A stretch of DNA of 64,000 bases from Ignavibacteriota bacterium (GCA_016716225.1 JADJWT010000001.1:3730501-3794500), one strand, 5' to 3'; counted from the first letter of the stretch, positions 8,444 to 17,358 are shown. Numbers and translations are program-made. The notes: generated by a model not told the origin, from the letters alone.

Positions 8444-9448
8444 CTACGAAAATAAATTTAGAAACATTCCGGATTTTAAGTCATTTTTTTGATTTAATTT
8501 TTCGTTGTTTAGCTGCCCGTGATAAATTAACATTACAATCAATAACAAAATTGTTAAAACAATTTTATTACTTTTCACATTGTTTCCCTTGTACCGCAAA
8601 TAAAATTGAACACTTGAAATAAGCATTAATGTCAAAACAATAATTGTTGAAATAAAATATGAAAAAGAAATTGCTTGAGCTGAAATTGATATAATAATGA
8701 GTACAAAAAGTAATGGTTGAATGAACGAAAATAAAATTCCGGATTTTGCCGAAAAATCTTTCCCGTAATCAGTAAAACTTAAATTGCTTTTTTGCTGATT
8801 TAATTTTACAATAATAATTGCTGGAGTTATTGCAAAGGAAATGGCTAGTAATAGTAAAAAATTTATAATACTGAAATTATTAAGTAAAATATCAAATGAA
8901 TCAATTTGGATTGATTTATTTAACGCAAAGTTTACATAACTGAAAATTATATAAGTAGATTTAAACAGAAATAACAATCCTAACCAACCTCCAAAATTTA
9001 GTAATGAAATATTTTTCTTTTTTGATGTTACATCTACGTAGGTAATTTCATTTTTTTCAATTTTAAATATTGAAAAACTTCCTTTGTAAGTTAGGGAAAG
9101 AATAATTCCGGAGATATGTAATATGAAAGCAAAAAGTAAATCATCAGAATTTACATTTGCATAAATTTGATTAAATGTAATTAACAAAAATAAAGCTGGT
9201 AAAATTCCGATAAGAAAAACAAACCATTTTTTTTCTAATAAGATATTAATAATAAATTTTGAAAATGAAAGATGAGAATTTGATTTTAATAATTTCCCTT
9301 TTCTAAAATGAATCAACGAAAAAAATAATGACCCAATTAAAACACTAACAAAAGGAGTATAAAATAACAATGAAATAAAAAGTCCGTATTTTACAAAAAA
9401 TAAATCCGTTAAATTTTCAACCGAAAACAAATTACTAAAAAGATTCAA
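8444..9448 (-). CDS. Polytopic membrane protein, heme-less paralogue of the product at 1999-3342
   Basis: The 334-residue product is almost wholly hydrophobic, with about eight helices. It aligns by eye with the membrane part of the 447-residue protein at 1999-3342: SVLIGSLFFS, IHFRKG, LGILP-like ILPALF, and FSFIQPLLFVL occur in the same order. The cytochrome c domain is absent; the chain ends in a short polar tail. It lies between the act genes and sco. I do not recognise the family. Its place suggests a role in assembly or electron transfer of the Act-oxidase pair. Confidence 0.7.
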   Translation of the reverse strand: MNLFSNLFSVENLTDLFFVKYGLFISLLFYTPFVSVLIGSLFFSLIHFRKGKLLKSNSHLSFSKFIINILLEKKWFVFLIGILPALFLLITFNQIYANVNSDDLLFAFILHISGIILSLTYKGSFSIFKIEKNEITYVDVTSKKKNISLLNFGGWLGLLFLFKSTYIIFSYVNFALNKSIQIDSFDILLNNFSIINFLLLLAISFAITPAIIIVKLNQQKSNLSFTDYGKDFSAKSGILFSFIQPLLFVLIIISISAQAISFSYFISTIIVLTLMLISSVQFYLRYKGNNVKSNKIVLTILLLIVMLIYHGQLNNEKLNQKNDLKSGMFLNLFS

Positions 9449-9476
9449 TTTTTAATTCCTAAAATTTATTAGAATT

Positions 9477-9944
9477 TCAACTTATTGCATTTGCAAGAAC
9501 ATTAAATAATTTAATTAATTCTTCTTTCGGTAATTCTACAATATTTGGTTTAAACCCATTTGCAACCGGAGAAATCATCAATTTATTTATAAATAATTCC
9601 GCATCTTTGTTTTGTGTGAAATCGCGATTAAAAACTGAAACTACTTTTTCTTTATCTAAAACATAATTATTGAAAATACTCAAAACTTGTTGATCAGTAT
9701 TAGAATTAATTTTTTCCAAAACATTAACTATATTAGCTTTTACTAATTCTGATTCTTCAGCAATTTTTTTTGTTGCAGTTGCCAAACTAACATTATTTGG
9801 AGAAATAACTCCCTTTGACAGAGAATAAGTTTGATCTAAATCAGCAATTTCAGTATTTGTAACTTCCGGAAAATCTGACATTTTTCTAATGAATTGAATT
9901 ATTGCAATTCGATCTGCAACTGGAATAAATTCGTAAGCAATCAT
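9477..9944 (-). CDS. Membrane cytochrome c of the act operon, 3' fragment after a frameshift
   Basis: This frame carries the C-terminal half of the cytochrome whose first half is at 9941-10408. It begins in the conserved stretch TGMIAYEFIPVADRIAI, where the Met is the likely distal heme ligand, so it cannot be a functional heme protein by itself. After about 30 residues of the cytochrome fold comes an extension of roughly 125 residues with no heme site and no family I recognise. The apparent ATG overlap with the upstream frame (ATGA) is fortuitous: the ATG encodes the internal heme-ligand Met. With one A restored at 9963-9966 the joined protein would be 310 residues. Confidence 0.75.
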   Translation of the reverse strand: MIAYEFIPVADRIAIIQFIRKMSDFPEVTNTEIADLDQTYSLSKGVISPNNVSLATATKKIAEESELVKANIVNVLEKINSNTDQQVLSIFNNYVLDKEKVVSVFNRDFTQNKDAELFINKLMISPVANGFKPNIVELPKEELIKLFNVLANAIS

Positions 9945-10408
9945 TCCGGTATTTGGAACACCTTTTGTAATGTGTTAAATAATTTGGAAAATTCTCTTCC
10001 GTTTGTCCAACCATCTTTTTGATGAAAATTTCTTGGTTTAGGATTTAAAGCTGCGGCTGCAACGCCATCTCCGTTTCCATCTGCACCATGACAAGATGCA
10101 CAATTTGTTTGATACAATGTGTTACCTTTTTCAACCATCTCATTTGTTGGATTTGAAATTAATCCCAAATCAACAGCCGGAAGCACACCACCTTTTTTTA
10201 CCGCAACATCAACATTAATTTCTAAAGAATCTGTATAAATTGCCGGAACAGAATTGAAAGAAGTTTTATCCAAATTTTGGATAAAATAAATTCCAACTAT
10301 TAAAAATAAAAAGGCATAGTAAGGAAAAATCCAACCAAATAATCTTGAGGGAGATTTTGGTAATTCTTTAAAGTTTATTTCCGTTTCAAAACTATTTTTT
10401 TCATCCAT
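9941..10408 (-). CDS. Membrane cytochrome c of the act operon, 5' fragment before a frameshift
   Basis: The frame begins with a soluble stretch of about 25 residues, one membrane helix near residues 27-45, and then a class I cytochrome c domain with heme site CASCHGADGNGDG and the ActE-like motif NPKPRNFHQKDGWTNGR. It then runs FNTLQK and goes out of frame at a run of four A (plus-strand T 9963-9966). A fifth A would continue as QKGVPNTGMIAYEF, the expected sequence. It follows actF by 15 bases and resembles ActE, although a second ActE-like domain is fused to ActD upstream. The role is probably electron transfer from Act to the oxidase. Confidence 0.78.
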   Translation of the reverse strand: MDEKNSFETEINFKELPKSPSRLFGWIFPYYAFLFLIVGIYFIQNLDKTSFNSVPAIYTDSLEINVDVAVKKGGVLPAVDLGLISNPTNEMVEKGNTLYQTNCASCHGADGNGDGVAAAALNPKPRNFHQKDGWTNGREFSKLFNTLQKVFQIPE

Positions 10409-10422
10409 AATTCAGCTCTTGA

Positions 10423-11454
10423 TTAAAGTCGAAAATCAATTCCTCTTTTTAATTTTGGATCACCAATAGGAATTAAATTTACGCTTTTTGATTTTATTGA
10501 AAAAACTAAAAATACAATTCCAAATGCAAGTAAGAAAAATCCTAATTCAATCCATCCTAAAGAAACTCCGTTTGGACTAAAAGTTGGAATTACTAAAAAA
10601 TACAAATCCATAAAATGAGCAACTAAAAGCCAAATTGTCATAAATTTCAATCGCTTTCCATTTGTTTTTGCTGGCTGTGAAACTAGCGCGAAAAACGGAA
10701 TAACAAAATGAATAAAAATAAATACAACTGTAAAAATAAGCCAACTGCCTTCCCATCTTTTGATAAACCAAAAAGTTTCTTCGGGAAGATTTGCATACCA
10801 AATTAGCATAAATTGACTGAATGCAATATAAGCCCAAAAGTTTACAAATCCGTAAAGCAATGCACCAAAACTATAATAATGATCGGTAACAATTCCATTC
10901 ACAAACATTCCTTTTTCATGAAGATAAACAACAAGAAAAGTAATAATTGCTAATGATGATATAAAAGTTCCCGCAAAATAATAAACTCCGTAAATTGTAG
11001 AAAACCAATGCGGTTCTAGACTCATCATCCAATCAATTGCAGAAAATGTAATTGTAATTGCAAAAAATGGGATGAAAATTGCAGATAATTTAATATTCTT
11101 TTTTGTTAATGATTGATCTTTATTAAAATCTTGTTTTTGTGAATTTCTGGAAATCAGAAAATAAAATAATATCCAAATAACAAAATATCCTACAATTCTA
11201 ATGGTGAAAAATGCTTCATTCAAATACGGACTTTTTTGCGAAAGAATTTTATCATTTGCAACAACATCCAAGTGCGTCCAATGATAAACATCATGCAGAT
11301 TGAAATAAATTGGTATTGCTAAAAACGGAACTACCAATAATAATGAAGAAAGTATTTCTGCAATTCTTCTAAATGGAGTGCTCCAAACTGCGCCGCTGAT
11401 GTATTCAATTGCTACTAAAAAAAGTGAGCCTAATCCAATACTTGTAACAAACAT
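10423..11454 (-). CDS. actF: Alternative complex III membrane subunit ActF, main part
   Basis: ActF is a NrfD/PsrC-like membrane subunit of the quinol:cytochrome c/HiPIP oxidoreductase. This open part holds 343 residues with nine or so helices and typical stretches such as FSAIDWMMSLEPHWFSTIYGVYYFAG and the C-terminal LGWIELGFFLLAFGIVFL. The ATG at 11454 is internal: the same frame continues upstream as a full extra helix (TVIGFILVVFAYLTDATRSA) to about 11573, where a run of seven A breaks it from the true start at 11615. Corrected length is about 397 residues. See the 5' fragment entry. Confidence 0.88.
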   Translation of the reverse strand: MFVTSIGLGSLFLVAIEYISGAVWSTPFRRIAEILSSLLLVVPFLAIPIYFNLHDVYHWTHLDVVANDKILSQKSPYLNEAFFTIRIVGYFVIWILFYFLISRNSQKQDFNKDQSLTKKNIKLSAIFIPFFAITITFSAIDWMMSLEPHWFSTIYGVYYFAGTFISSLAIITFLVVYLHEKGMFVNGIVTDHYYSFGALLYGFVNFWAYIAFSQFMLIWYANLPEETFWFIKRWEGSWLIFTVVFIFIHFVIPFFALVSQPAKTNGKRLKFMTIWLLVAHFMDLYFLVIPTFSPNGVSLGWIELGFFLLAFGIVFLVFSIKSKSVNLIPIGDPKLKRGIDFRL

Positions 11455-11510
11455 TAATAGAATAATATTGTTAAACGCACTTCTTGTTGCATCTGTTAAA
11501 TATGCAAATA

Positions 11511-11615
11511 CTACAAGAATAAATCCAATAACTGTAAGCCCAATAGCAACATTATTAAAAAAGGTGGCAATGCTTTTTTTGAATATTCAATTTCATTGTT
11601 TGTAACAGAACTCAT
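11511..11615 (-). CDS. actF: ActF 5' fragment (true start, frameshifted)
   Basis: The ATG at 11615 overlaps the actDE stop in a TAATG junction, a strong sign of the real actF start. The frame encodes MSSVTNNEIEYSKK and then, after a run of seven A (plus-strand T 11574-11580), goes out of frame and stops at 11511. With eight A it would read SKKSIATFFNNVAIGL and join the main frame without a stop. The span 10423-11615 plus one base is exactly divisible by three. Confidence 0.7.
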   Translation of the reverse strand: MSSVTNNEIEYSKKALPPFLIMLLLGLQLLDLFL

Positions 11616-12748
11616 TATAAATCAGACTCCTTAGCATTTAATGATCTTTGGAGAACACGAATATAATTTATTACAGCCCATCTTTCTTCTCTTGAAAGCT
11701 GTGAAATATATGATGGCATTACATTTTGTCCTTCAACAATTACATGATAAATTCTTCCATCCGACCAACTCCTAACTTTTTCTGAATGCAAACTTGGCGG
11801 ATTTGGAAATTGTCCGCGCAATCTGCTATCTCCTTCTGCTAAATAACCGTGACAAGGACTGCAATATATATTATATTTATTTTTTCCAATTGCTAAGTTC
11901 TCTTCATTCGGAATAATTGGATTTGACAATAACTTAGCGGCATCATCTGGTTTGTCTTTAAATTGATAAGGTAAATATCCTCTTGCAACAGAACCTTCAA
12001 CCGGTTTTAGCATTCCAGAACCATTTTCATTTAATTCCGAAGTTGATTGTGCAATTACTTTTTCTTGTTTATCCATCCAATTAAAAGGAACAATATAAAG
12101 CAATTTATTCATATGTAAATAAGCTGAAATGGAAACAAAAATTGCAACTCCAACCAAAAAAGCAATGAACTTTGGGTCAGCAATAGATGGTTTAAAACTA
12201 ACTTCTTCTTTATCAAAATAAATTGGTTCAATTACGGATGCATGAAGCTTTTTAAATAATTCCTTAACTTCATTTTCGTTAAAAATGGGATCAACAGCTT
12301 CAATATAAATTCCATATTTATCTGAAGAAACATTTTTCATATAATTTGTATCGTGCAAAGGATGTCTATTATTCGGCAATTTGAAAAAGAAAAATAGTAA
12401 TGCTGCAACAGTTGTTAAAGTTGCAAGTAATACAGTTATTTCAAACGTAATTGGAATAAAAGCTGGTAAAGGGAAAAATGGTTTCCCTCCAATAACAATT
12501 GGATAATCAATTCCCATCATCCAACCCATCATCAACAAAGCTAAAACAATTCCACTTAATCCGGCAAAGAGAGTTACAAATCCAAGTTTTGATGGAGGCA
12601 ATTTCATAGCATCATCCATTCCATGCACTGGATATGGAGTATTTACATCAAATTTAGTATAACCTTTTTCCGCAACAAATTTTGCAGCATGAATAATTTC
12701 ATCTGGCGTATTAAATAATGCGGTGTAGGAATATAATTTTTCACTCAT
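11615..12748 (-). CDS. Fused alternative complex III subunits ActD (DUF3341) and ActE (cytochrome c)
   Basis: Residues 1 to about 180 are ActD: a soluble N-terminus (YSYTALFNTPDEIIHAA), two membrane helices around residues 55-120 with the linker GGKPFFPLPAFIPITFE, and the tail EAVDPIFNENEVKELF. A third helix near 195-215 leads into an ActE-like mono-heme cytochrome c domain with heme site CSPCHGYLAEGDSRLR and a probable distal Met in NVMPSYISQLS. In Rhodothermus these are two separate genes. ActD has no cofactor; ActE passes electrons outward. The stop overlaps the actF start by one base, and the start follows actC by two bases. Confidence 0.88.
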   Translation of the reverse strand: MSEKLYSYTALFNTPDEIIHAAKFVAEKGYTKFDVNTPYPVHGMDDAMKLPPSKLGFVTLFAGLSGIVLALLMMGWMMGIDYPIVIGGKPFFPLPAFIPITFEITVLLATLTTVAALLFFFFKLPNNRHPLHDTNYMKNVSSDKYGIYIEAVDPIFNENEVKELFKKLHASVIEPIYFDKEEVSFKPSIADPKFIAFLVGVAIFVSISAYLHMNKLLYIVPFNWMDKQEKVIAQSTSELNENGSGMLKPVEGSVARGYLPYQFKDKPDDAAKLLSNPIIPNEENLAIGKNKYNIYCSPCHGYLAEGDSRLRGQFPNPPSLHSEKVRSWSDGRIYHVIVEGQNVMPSYISQLSREERWAVINYIRVLQRSLNAKESDL

Positions 12749-12750
12749 TT

Positions 12751-14121
12751 TTAATGATCTCCGTGTGATGGCTGCGCACCATCAACAACAGCTTTAACTT
12801 CCGAAATTGAAACAACAGGTAATGATTTTGTAAATAGTAAAACTAAGGTAAAAAATAAACCAAAACTTCCAATTAATAGTGAAGCATCGGTGAGTGTTGG
12901 TTTGAAATATCCCCAGCTTGATGGTAAATAGTCTCTGGATAAGGAAGTAACGGTTATTACAAATCTTTCAAACCACATTCCAACATTTACAAAAACTGCA
13001 ATTACAAACATAATTGGAATTGATCTTCTTATTTTCTTAAACCAAAAAAGTTGAGGAATAAAAACATTGCATGAAAACATTATCCAATATGCCCAAGAAT
13101 AATCACCAAAAGCTCTATTTATAAAAGTAAAATATTCAGCTTGAACTCCGCCATACCATGCTATAAAAAATTCCATTGAATATGCGTAACCAACTAACAT
13201 TCCGGTAAGCAGCATAATTTTATTCATCTTTTCTAAAGTGTCGAGAGTAATAATGTGTTCATAATTAAAAATTTTACGAATAAAAATCAGCACATTTTGA
13301 ACCATCGCAAAACCGGAAAAAACTGCACCGGCAACAAAGTACGGCGGGAAAATAGTTGTGTGCCATCCGGGTAAAACTGAAACGGCAAAGTCAAAACTTA
13401 CAATTGTGTGAACTGATAATACAAGCGGAGTTGCAAATCCGGCAAGAATTAAATAAGTTAATTCATAATTTTGCCAATGACGATTTGAATGTCTCCATCC
13501 CAAACTTGAAATTGAATAAATAATTTTCTTAATTTTATTTGCAGTACGATCTCTGAGAGTCGCAAAATCCGGAATTAATCCAATATACCAAAATACAAAT
13601 GAAACCGTAAAATAAGTTGAAACAGCAAAAACATCCCAAAGTAAAGGGGACGTAAAATTAACCCATAATGAATGCTGGTTTGGATAAGGTAATAAATATA
13701 CTGCTGCAATCCATGGTCTACCAGTATGTAAAATTGGAAAAATCATTGCGGTAATTACAGCAAAAATTGTCATACCTTCAGCAAATCGTGCAATCCCGGT
13801 TCTCCATTTTTGCCTAAATAAAAATAGAATTGCAGATATTAAAGTTCCCGCGTGACCAATACCAATCCAAAAAACAAAATTCACAATAGGAAATCCCCAG
13901 CCAACAGGATTATTATTTCCCCACAATCCCGTTCCGTAAAACAATGATAATAAAACCCCAATTGCTCCAATTGTTAACATTGTTAATGTTACTGATAAAG
14001 CTAAATAAAACTTTTTATCAGGTTTAGAATCAAGAGGTTTAGAAATAATTTCATCTAGTGATCTTAACGGCGGTTTGCCTTCAACGACAGAAAATTCTTT
14101 TGAAAAATCTATACTACTCAC
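12751..14121 (-). CDS. actC: Alternative complex III quinol-binding membrane subunit ActC
   Basis: ActC is the NrfD-family membrane subunit thought to hold the quinol site next to the iron-sulfur protein ActB. The 456-residue protein has about ten helices. Conserved stretches are GFPIVNFVFWIGIGHAGTLISA near the second helix, HTGRPWIAAVYLLPYP, and SVHTIVSFDFAVSVLPGWHT, all characteristic of ActC/QrcD. The start overlaps the actB stop by one base. An alternative name is polysulfide reductase NrfD-like, but the gene context settles it. Confidence 0.95.
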   Translation of the reverse strand: MSSIDFSKEFSVVEGKPPLRSLDEIISKPLDSKPDKKFYLALSVTLTMLTIGAIGVLLSLFYGTGLWGNNNPVGWGFPIVNFVFWIGIGHAGTLISAILFLFRQKWRTGIARFAEGMTIFAVITAMIFPILHTGRPWIAAVYLLPYPNQHSLWVNFTSPLLWDVFAVSTYFTVSFVFWYIGLIPDFATLRDRTANKIKKIIYSISSLGWRHSNRHWQNYELTYLILAGFATPLVLSVHTIVSFDFAVSVLPGWHTTIFPPYFVAGAVFSGFAMVQNVLIFIRKIFNYEHIITLDTLEKMNKIMLLTGMLVGYAYSMEFFIAWYGGVQAEYFTFINRAFGDYSWAYWIMFSCNVFIPQLFWFKKIRRSIPIMFVIAVFVNVGMWFERFVITVTSLSRDYLPSSWGYFKPTLTDASLLIGSFGLFFTLVLLFTKSLPVVSISEVKAVVDGAQPSHGDH

Positions 14122-17100
14122 TAAACTTCCTCCGAATGAGTATTTCTAATTTTAGCTATATATGTGATATTTGGAACTACATTTAATTCTTCCAAAACAT
14201 GATAACTCAATTCATGTTCTCGATATTTATTTATGAAAGAATCCTTGTTATTCATATCTCCAAATTCTATTGCATTTGCCGGACATGCAGTTTGGCAAGC
14301 GGTTTTAACTTCATTTGCATTTAATGATCTATTTTCTCTAATTGCATTTTCTCTTGCAAGCATTATATTTTGAACACAGAATGAACATTTTTCAATTACA
14401 CCACGCGATCTGACAGTCACCTCAGGATTATTAACCAAATATGTCAATTCATTATCATAATGAGCATCAGCAAAATTATCTCTGAAATTATAAAAATTAA
14501 ATCTTCTTACTTTATACGGACAGTTATTTGCGCAATATCTTGTTCCAACACATCTATTATATGCCATTTGATTTAATCCATCGGGACTATGATTTGTAGC
14601 ATTTACCGGACAAACATTTTCGCACGGTGCATTATCACAATGTTGGCATAGCATTGGTTGATTACTAACAATCGGTTCTTCTGGAGTTCCGCTGTAATAT
14701 CTATCAATTCTTATCCAATGCATTTCTCTTCCGCGTGAAACTTGATCTTTACCAACAACCGGAACATTATTTTCAACATTACAAGAACTAACACATTCCG
14801 AGCAGCCTAAACATTTGTTTAGATCAATGCTCATAGCCCATTTTTCATTTTTATATTCATGAGATTTTGTGATACTGAAAATTTCATGTTTGTGTTCTTT
14901 AAGAAAATTCGGATTCTTTTTATACTCTTCTAAAGTACCTTCTTGAATAATATTTCTGATTCTATGAAAATCTTTTACAGATTCATCATCCAAAGAATGA
15001 TGCTCTTGAGTTGAAGCAAGTTTATAAGTTTCGCCGGTTTTGTTTATTGATGCACCAGTTAAAATATAATTTGAAATATTATTTTCAGATAATAATTCAT
15101 TTAAACTAAAACCTACTTCGTTTGCAACTTCGCCGCTGAACTTTCGTCCATAACCAAGCTCAACAGCAACCAGATCATCCGCCATTCCGGGTTGAATAAA
15201 AATTGGTAATCTTACTTTTTTATTATTTACATTAACATCAACTAAGTCATCATAAGTTACACTTAGTCTTTCTGCAGTTAGCGGAGAAACTGCTGCAAAA
15301 TTATCCCAAGTAATTTTTGTAACTGGATGCGGTAATTCTTGAAGCCAGCCATTGTTTGAATATTTTCCATTTCCAATATTGTAATTGTTTTGAAGTAAAA
15401 CAGTAAGCTGATTTGTTTTTGTAATATCTTTCTTAAAAATTGTCTGATCAATTATTTTATAAGATTCTGCAAGTTTAGAAACTTTCAAAATTCCATCATG
15501 TAATGCTGTATTCCAATATGTATTAAAATCTGCGGCGGAATTACTTGTTACGTAAATATTGTTTTTAAATTCATCCAAAATATAAGAATGATAATTTGGA
15601 TTTTCTTTCCCTAACCAATTTAAAATAATTTCTTCTTTTTGCTTTGTTTCAAATAATGGAGTAATAACTGGCTGCTGAAGCGATAAATGTCCATTTCTTG
15701 TTTGATGAATTCCCCAAGATTCCAAATAATTATTTGCAGCTAAAACATATTGTGAAATTTCAGAAGTTTCATTTGGTACTTCCGAAATACAAATTGTTGT
15801 TTTTAAATTTTGAAAAATTTCCTTTAAGCCTAATGATTCCGGTAAATCATAAATTGGATTTGCATCAAATGAAATTACAGCTCCAATATTTCCCTTTTTT
15901 GCTTCTGAAACAAATTTTTTAATTTCGTCTGATTTAGTTAAATCAGAATTAACTAAAAATCCGTTTTCAAAATCATATAAATTTTGGTTACCTAAAAGTT
16001 CATTAATCAAGTTTACCATAAAATGGACTTCTGAACTTAAAACATCACCAGCATGCAGAATTGAATTTGATTTATTTTCTTTTAAATCATTTGCAAGTAA
16101 TTTTAATTTCTTCAAATTCAAACTAGTTTTTGCAGCAAAATTTTCAAGAGAAGAACTAGAAATTGAAGAAGAAATATTTTCTGCAATTTCTGAAAAATTT
16201 ACGGCGCCAATTTTTATTAACTCATTTAATAAACTTTGTAAAAACTCGAATTGTAAAACGGGATTTAATCTAAATCTTTCATCAGCGTTCATTCCGGTTA
16301 AAGACATTGCACCTTCAACTGCATATAGTTTGTTGATATCATTATTTTTAACAATATCTTTGCCTTCTGTAAATTTCAATCTATTTTCAACAGTGTTTCC
16401 TTCTTTACCTAAAAAATCAGATTCCAGTGCAACTATTACTTTGGCTTTATCCCATTTAATTGAAGGAATAATATTTTGATTGAAACTCTGCTTCCAAGAA
16501 TTTATTCTATTTGAATTATTTGATAATTGTGTATAATAAATTTTTGAAGTTGGATATTTTAACTTAAATTCATCCAAAACTTTTTTTGATGTAGATGAAG
16601 TTAATGGATTAGTAAAAACTGAAATTTCCTTATTCGCAGAATTTACTTCATTTAAAATATTTATAATTTTTTCATTAATAATTTGCCAAGATGTTTTTAT
16701 TTTAGAAATTGTTGGAAATTGTAATCTATCCGGATCATAGAGATTTAATATGCTTGAATGAACTTTTGATGGAATTTTTCCCTTGTTTATTGGATCATCG
16801 GGATTTCCTTCAATTTTAATTGGTCTGCCTTCTCTTGTTTTTACTAAAATTCCATAACTTAATCCATCTTCGGAAAATGTCGATGCATAATAAGTTGGTT
16901 TTCCAGGTAAAATTTCTTCGGGCCGTTTTACATAAGGTACAATTTCACCTTTATCTCTGTAATCGGTACATGCTGTTGTAACATAAGCTGTTGAAGCAGC
17001 TAAAACTGCAAGAAATTTTCTTCTTGAAAAAGTTGACATTTGTGCCGGATCAAAATCATCGGTAACTCCATTTTTAAATTCATGAAGTTTTTCTTCTAAG

Positions 17101-17168
17101 ATTAGAGGATCATTTTCAAATTCTTTGATACTTTTCCAGATATTTTTCGTTCCGATTTTATTCGACAT
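14121..17168 (-). CDS. actB: Alternative complex III iron-sulfur subunit ActB, molybdopterin-oxidoreductase-like with Tat signal
   Basis: The 1015-residue protein fuses a molybdopterin-oxidoreductase-like domain (about residues 80-740) with a four-cluster ferredoxin domain. The twin-arginine signal FSRRKFLAVLAAS lies near residue 47, well inside the chain, as in other ActB proteins. Cys motifs in the C-terminal part are CLGCSECVSSC, CQHCDNAPCENVC, CVGTRYCANNC, CSFC and CQTACPANAIEFG. In characterised complexes the large domain holds no molybdenum cofactor. It would carry electrons from quinol toward ActA. Exported folded by Tat; tatC is 2 kb upstream. Confidence 0.95.
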   Translation of the reverse strand: MSNKIGTKNIWKSIKEFENDPLILEEKLHEFKNGVTDDFDPAQMSTFSRRKFLAVLAASTAYVTTACTDYRDKGEIVPYVKRPEEILPGKPTYYASTFSEDGLSYGILVKTREGRPIKIEGNPDDPINKGKIPSKVHSSILNLYDPDRLQFPTISKIKTSWQIINEKIINILNEVNSANKEISVFTNPLTSSTSKKVLDEFKLKYPTSKIYYTQLSNNSNRINSWKQSFNQNIIPSIKWDKAKVIVALESDFLGKEGNTVENRLKFTEGKDIVKNNDINKLYAVEGAMSLTGMNADERFRLNPVLQFEFLQSLLNELIKIGAVNFSEIAENISSSISSSSLENFAAKTSLNLKKLKLLANDLKENKSNSILHAGDVLSSEVHFMVNLINELLGNQNLYDFENGFLVNSDLTKSDEIKKFVSEAKKGNIGAVISFDANPIYDLPESLGLKEIFQNLKTTICISEVPNETSEISQYVLAANNYLESWGIHQTRNGHLSLQQPVITPLFETKQKEEIILNWLGKENPNYHSYILDEFKNNIYVTSNSAADFNTYWNTALHDGILKVSKLAESYKIIDQTIFKKDITKTNQLTVLLQNNYNIGNGKYSNNGWLQELPHPVTKITWDNFAAVSPLTAERLSVTYDDLVDVNVNNKKVRLPIFIQPGMADDLVAVELGYGRKFSGEVANEVGFSLNELLSENNISNYILTGASINKTGETYKLASTQEHHSLDDESVKDFHRIRNIIQEGTLEEYKKNPNFLKEHKHEIFSITKSHEYKNEKWAMSIDLNKCLGCSECVSSCNVENNVPVVGKDQVSRGREMHWIRIDRYYSGTPEEPIVSNQPMLCQHCDNAPCENVCPVNATNHSPDGLNQMAYNRCVGTRYCANNCPYKVRRFNFYNFRDNFADAHYDNELTYLVNNPEVTVRSRGVIEKCSFCVQNIMLARENAIRENRSLNANEVKTACQTACPANAIEFGDMNNKDSFINKYREHELSYHVLEELNVVPNITYIAKIRNTHSEEV

Positions 17169-17179
17169 TTTACAAAATC

Positions 17180-17347
17180 CTATTTATTTCTCTTAACTGA
17201 ATCCGGGTGAATTTTAACTTTTATATTTTTAAAAATTTTCATTTTTTGATCTGCAAATATTTTCAATGGAAGTGAACTTAATAAAATAGTACCAATTGAA
17301 CTAAGTGTAATTTTATTAAAAAAACTTCTTCTATTTATTTTTGACAT
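17180..17347 (-). CDS. Small twin-arginine-signal protein inside the act operon (55 residues)
   Basis: A short frame fills the gap between actA and actB on the coding strand. It starts MSKINRRSFFNKITLSS, a twin-arginine motif followed by a hydrophobic stretch (IGTILLSSLPLKIFA), and ends with a short basic tail (IHPDSVKRNK). The ATG follows an upstream GGAATTGAGAA-like stretch, its stop lies 12 bases before actB, and it fits the spacing of the other genes here. It has no cofactor motif. It could be an export-signal or helix-only subunit of the Act complex; I know no named family. Being short, it is easily missed by gene callers. Confidence 0.6.
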   Translation of the reverse strand: MSKINRRSFFNKITLSSIGTILLSSLPLKIFADQKMKIFKNIKVKIHPDSVKRNK

Positions 17348-17358
17348 TTCTCAATTCC

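Noticed and set aside
9941..9944. ATGA overlap read as a normal four-base junction of two genes
   Set aside because: The ATG encodes a conserved internal Met of the cytochrome fold, and one added A joins the two frames into the expected sequence.
9960..9970. Programmed -1 ribosomal frameshift in the cytochrome c
   Set aside because: The sequence around the break (ACAAAAG) does not match the X-XXY-YYZ slippery pattern and no strong downstream stem is evident. A missing A or transcriptional slippage is simpler.
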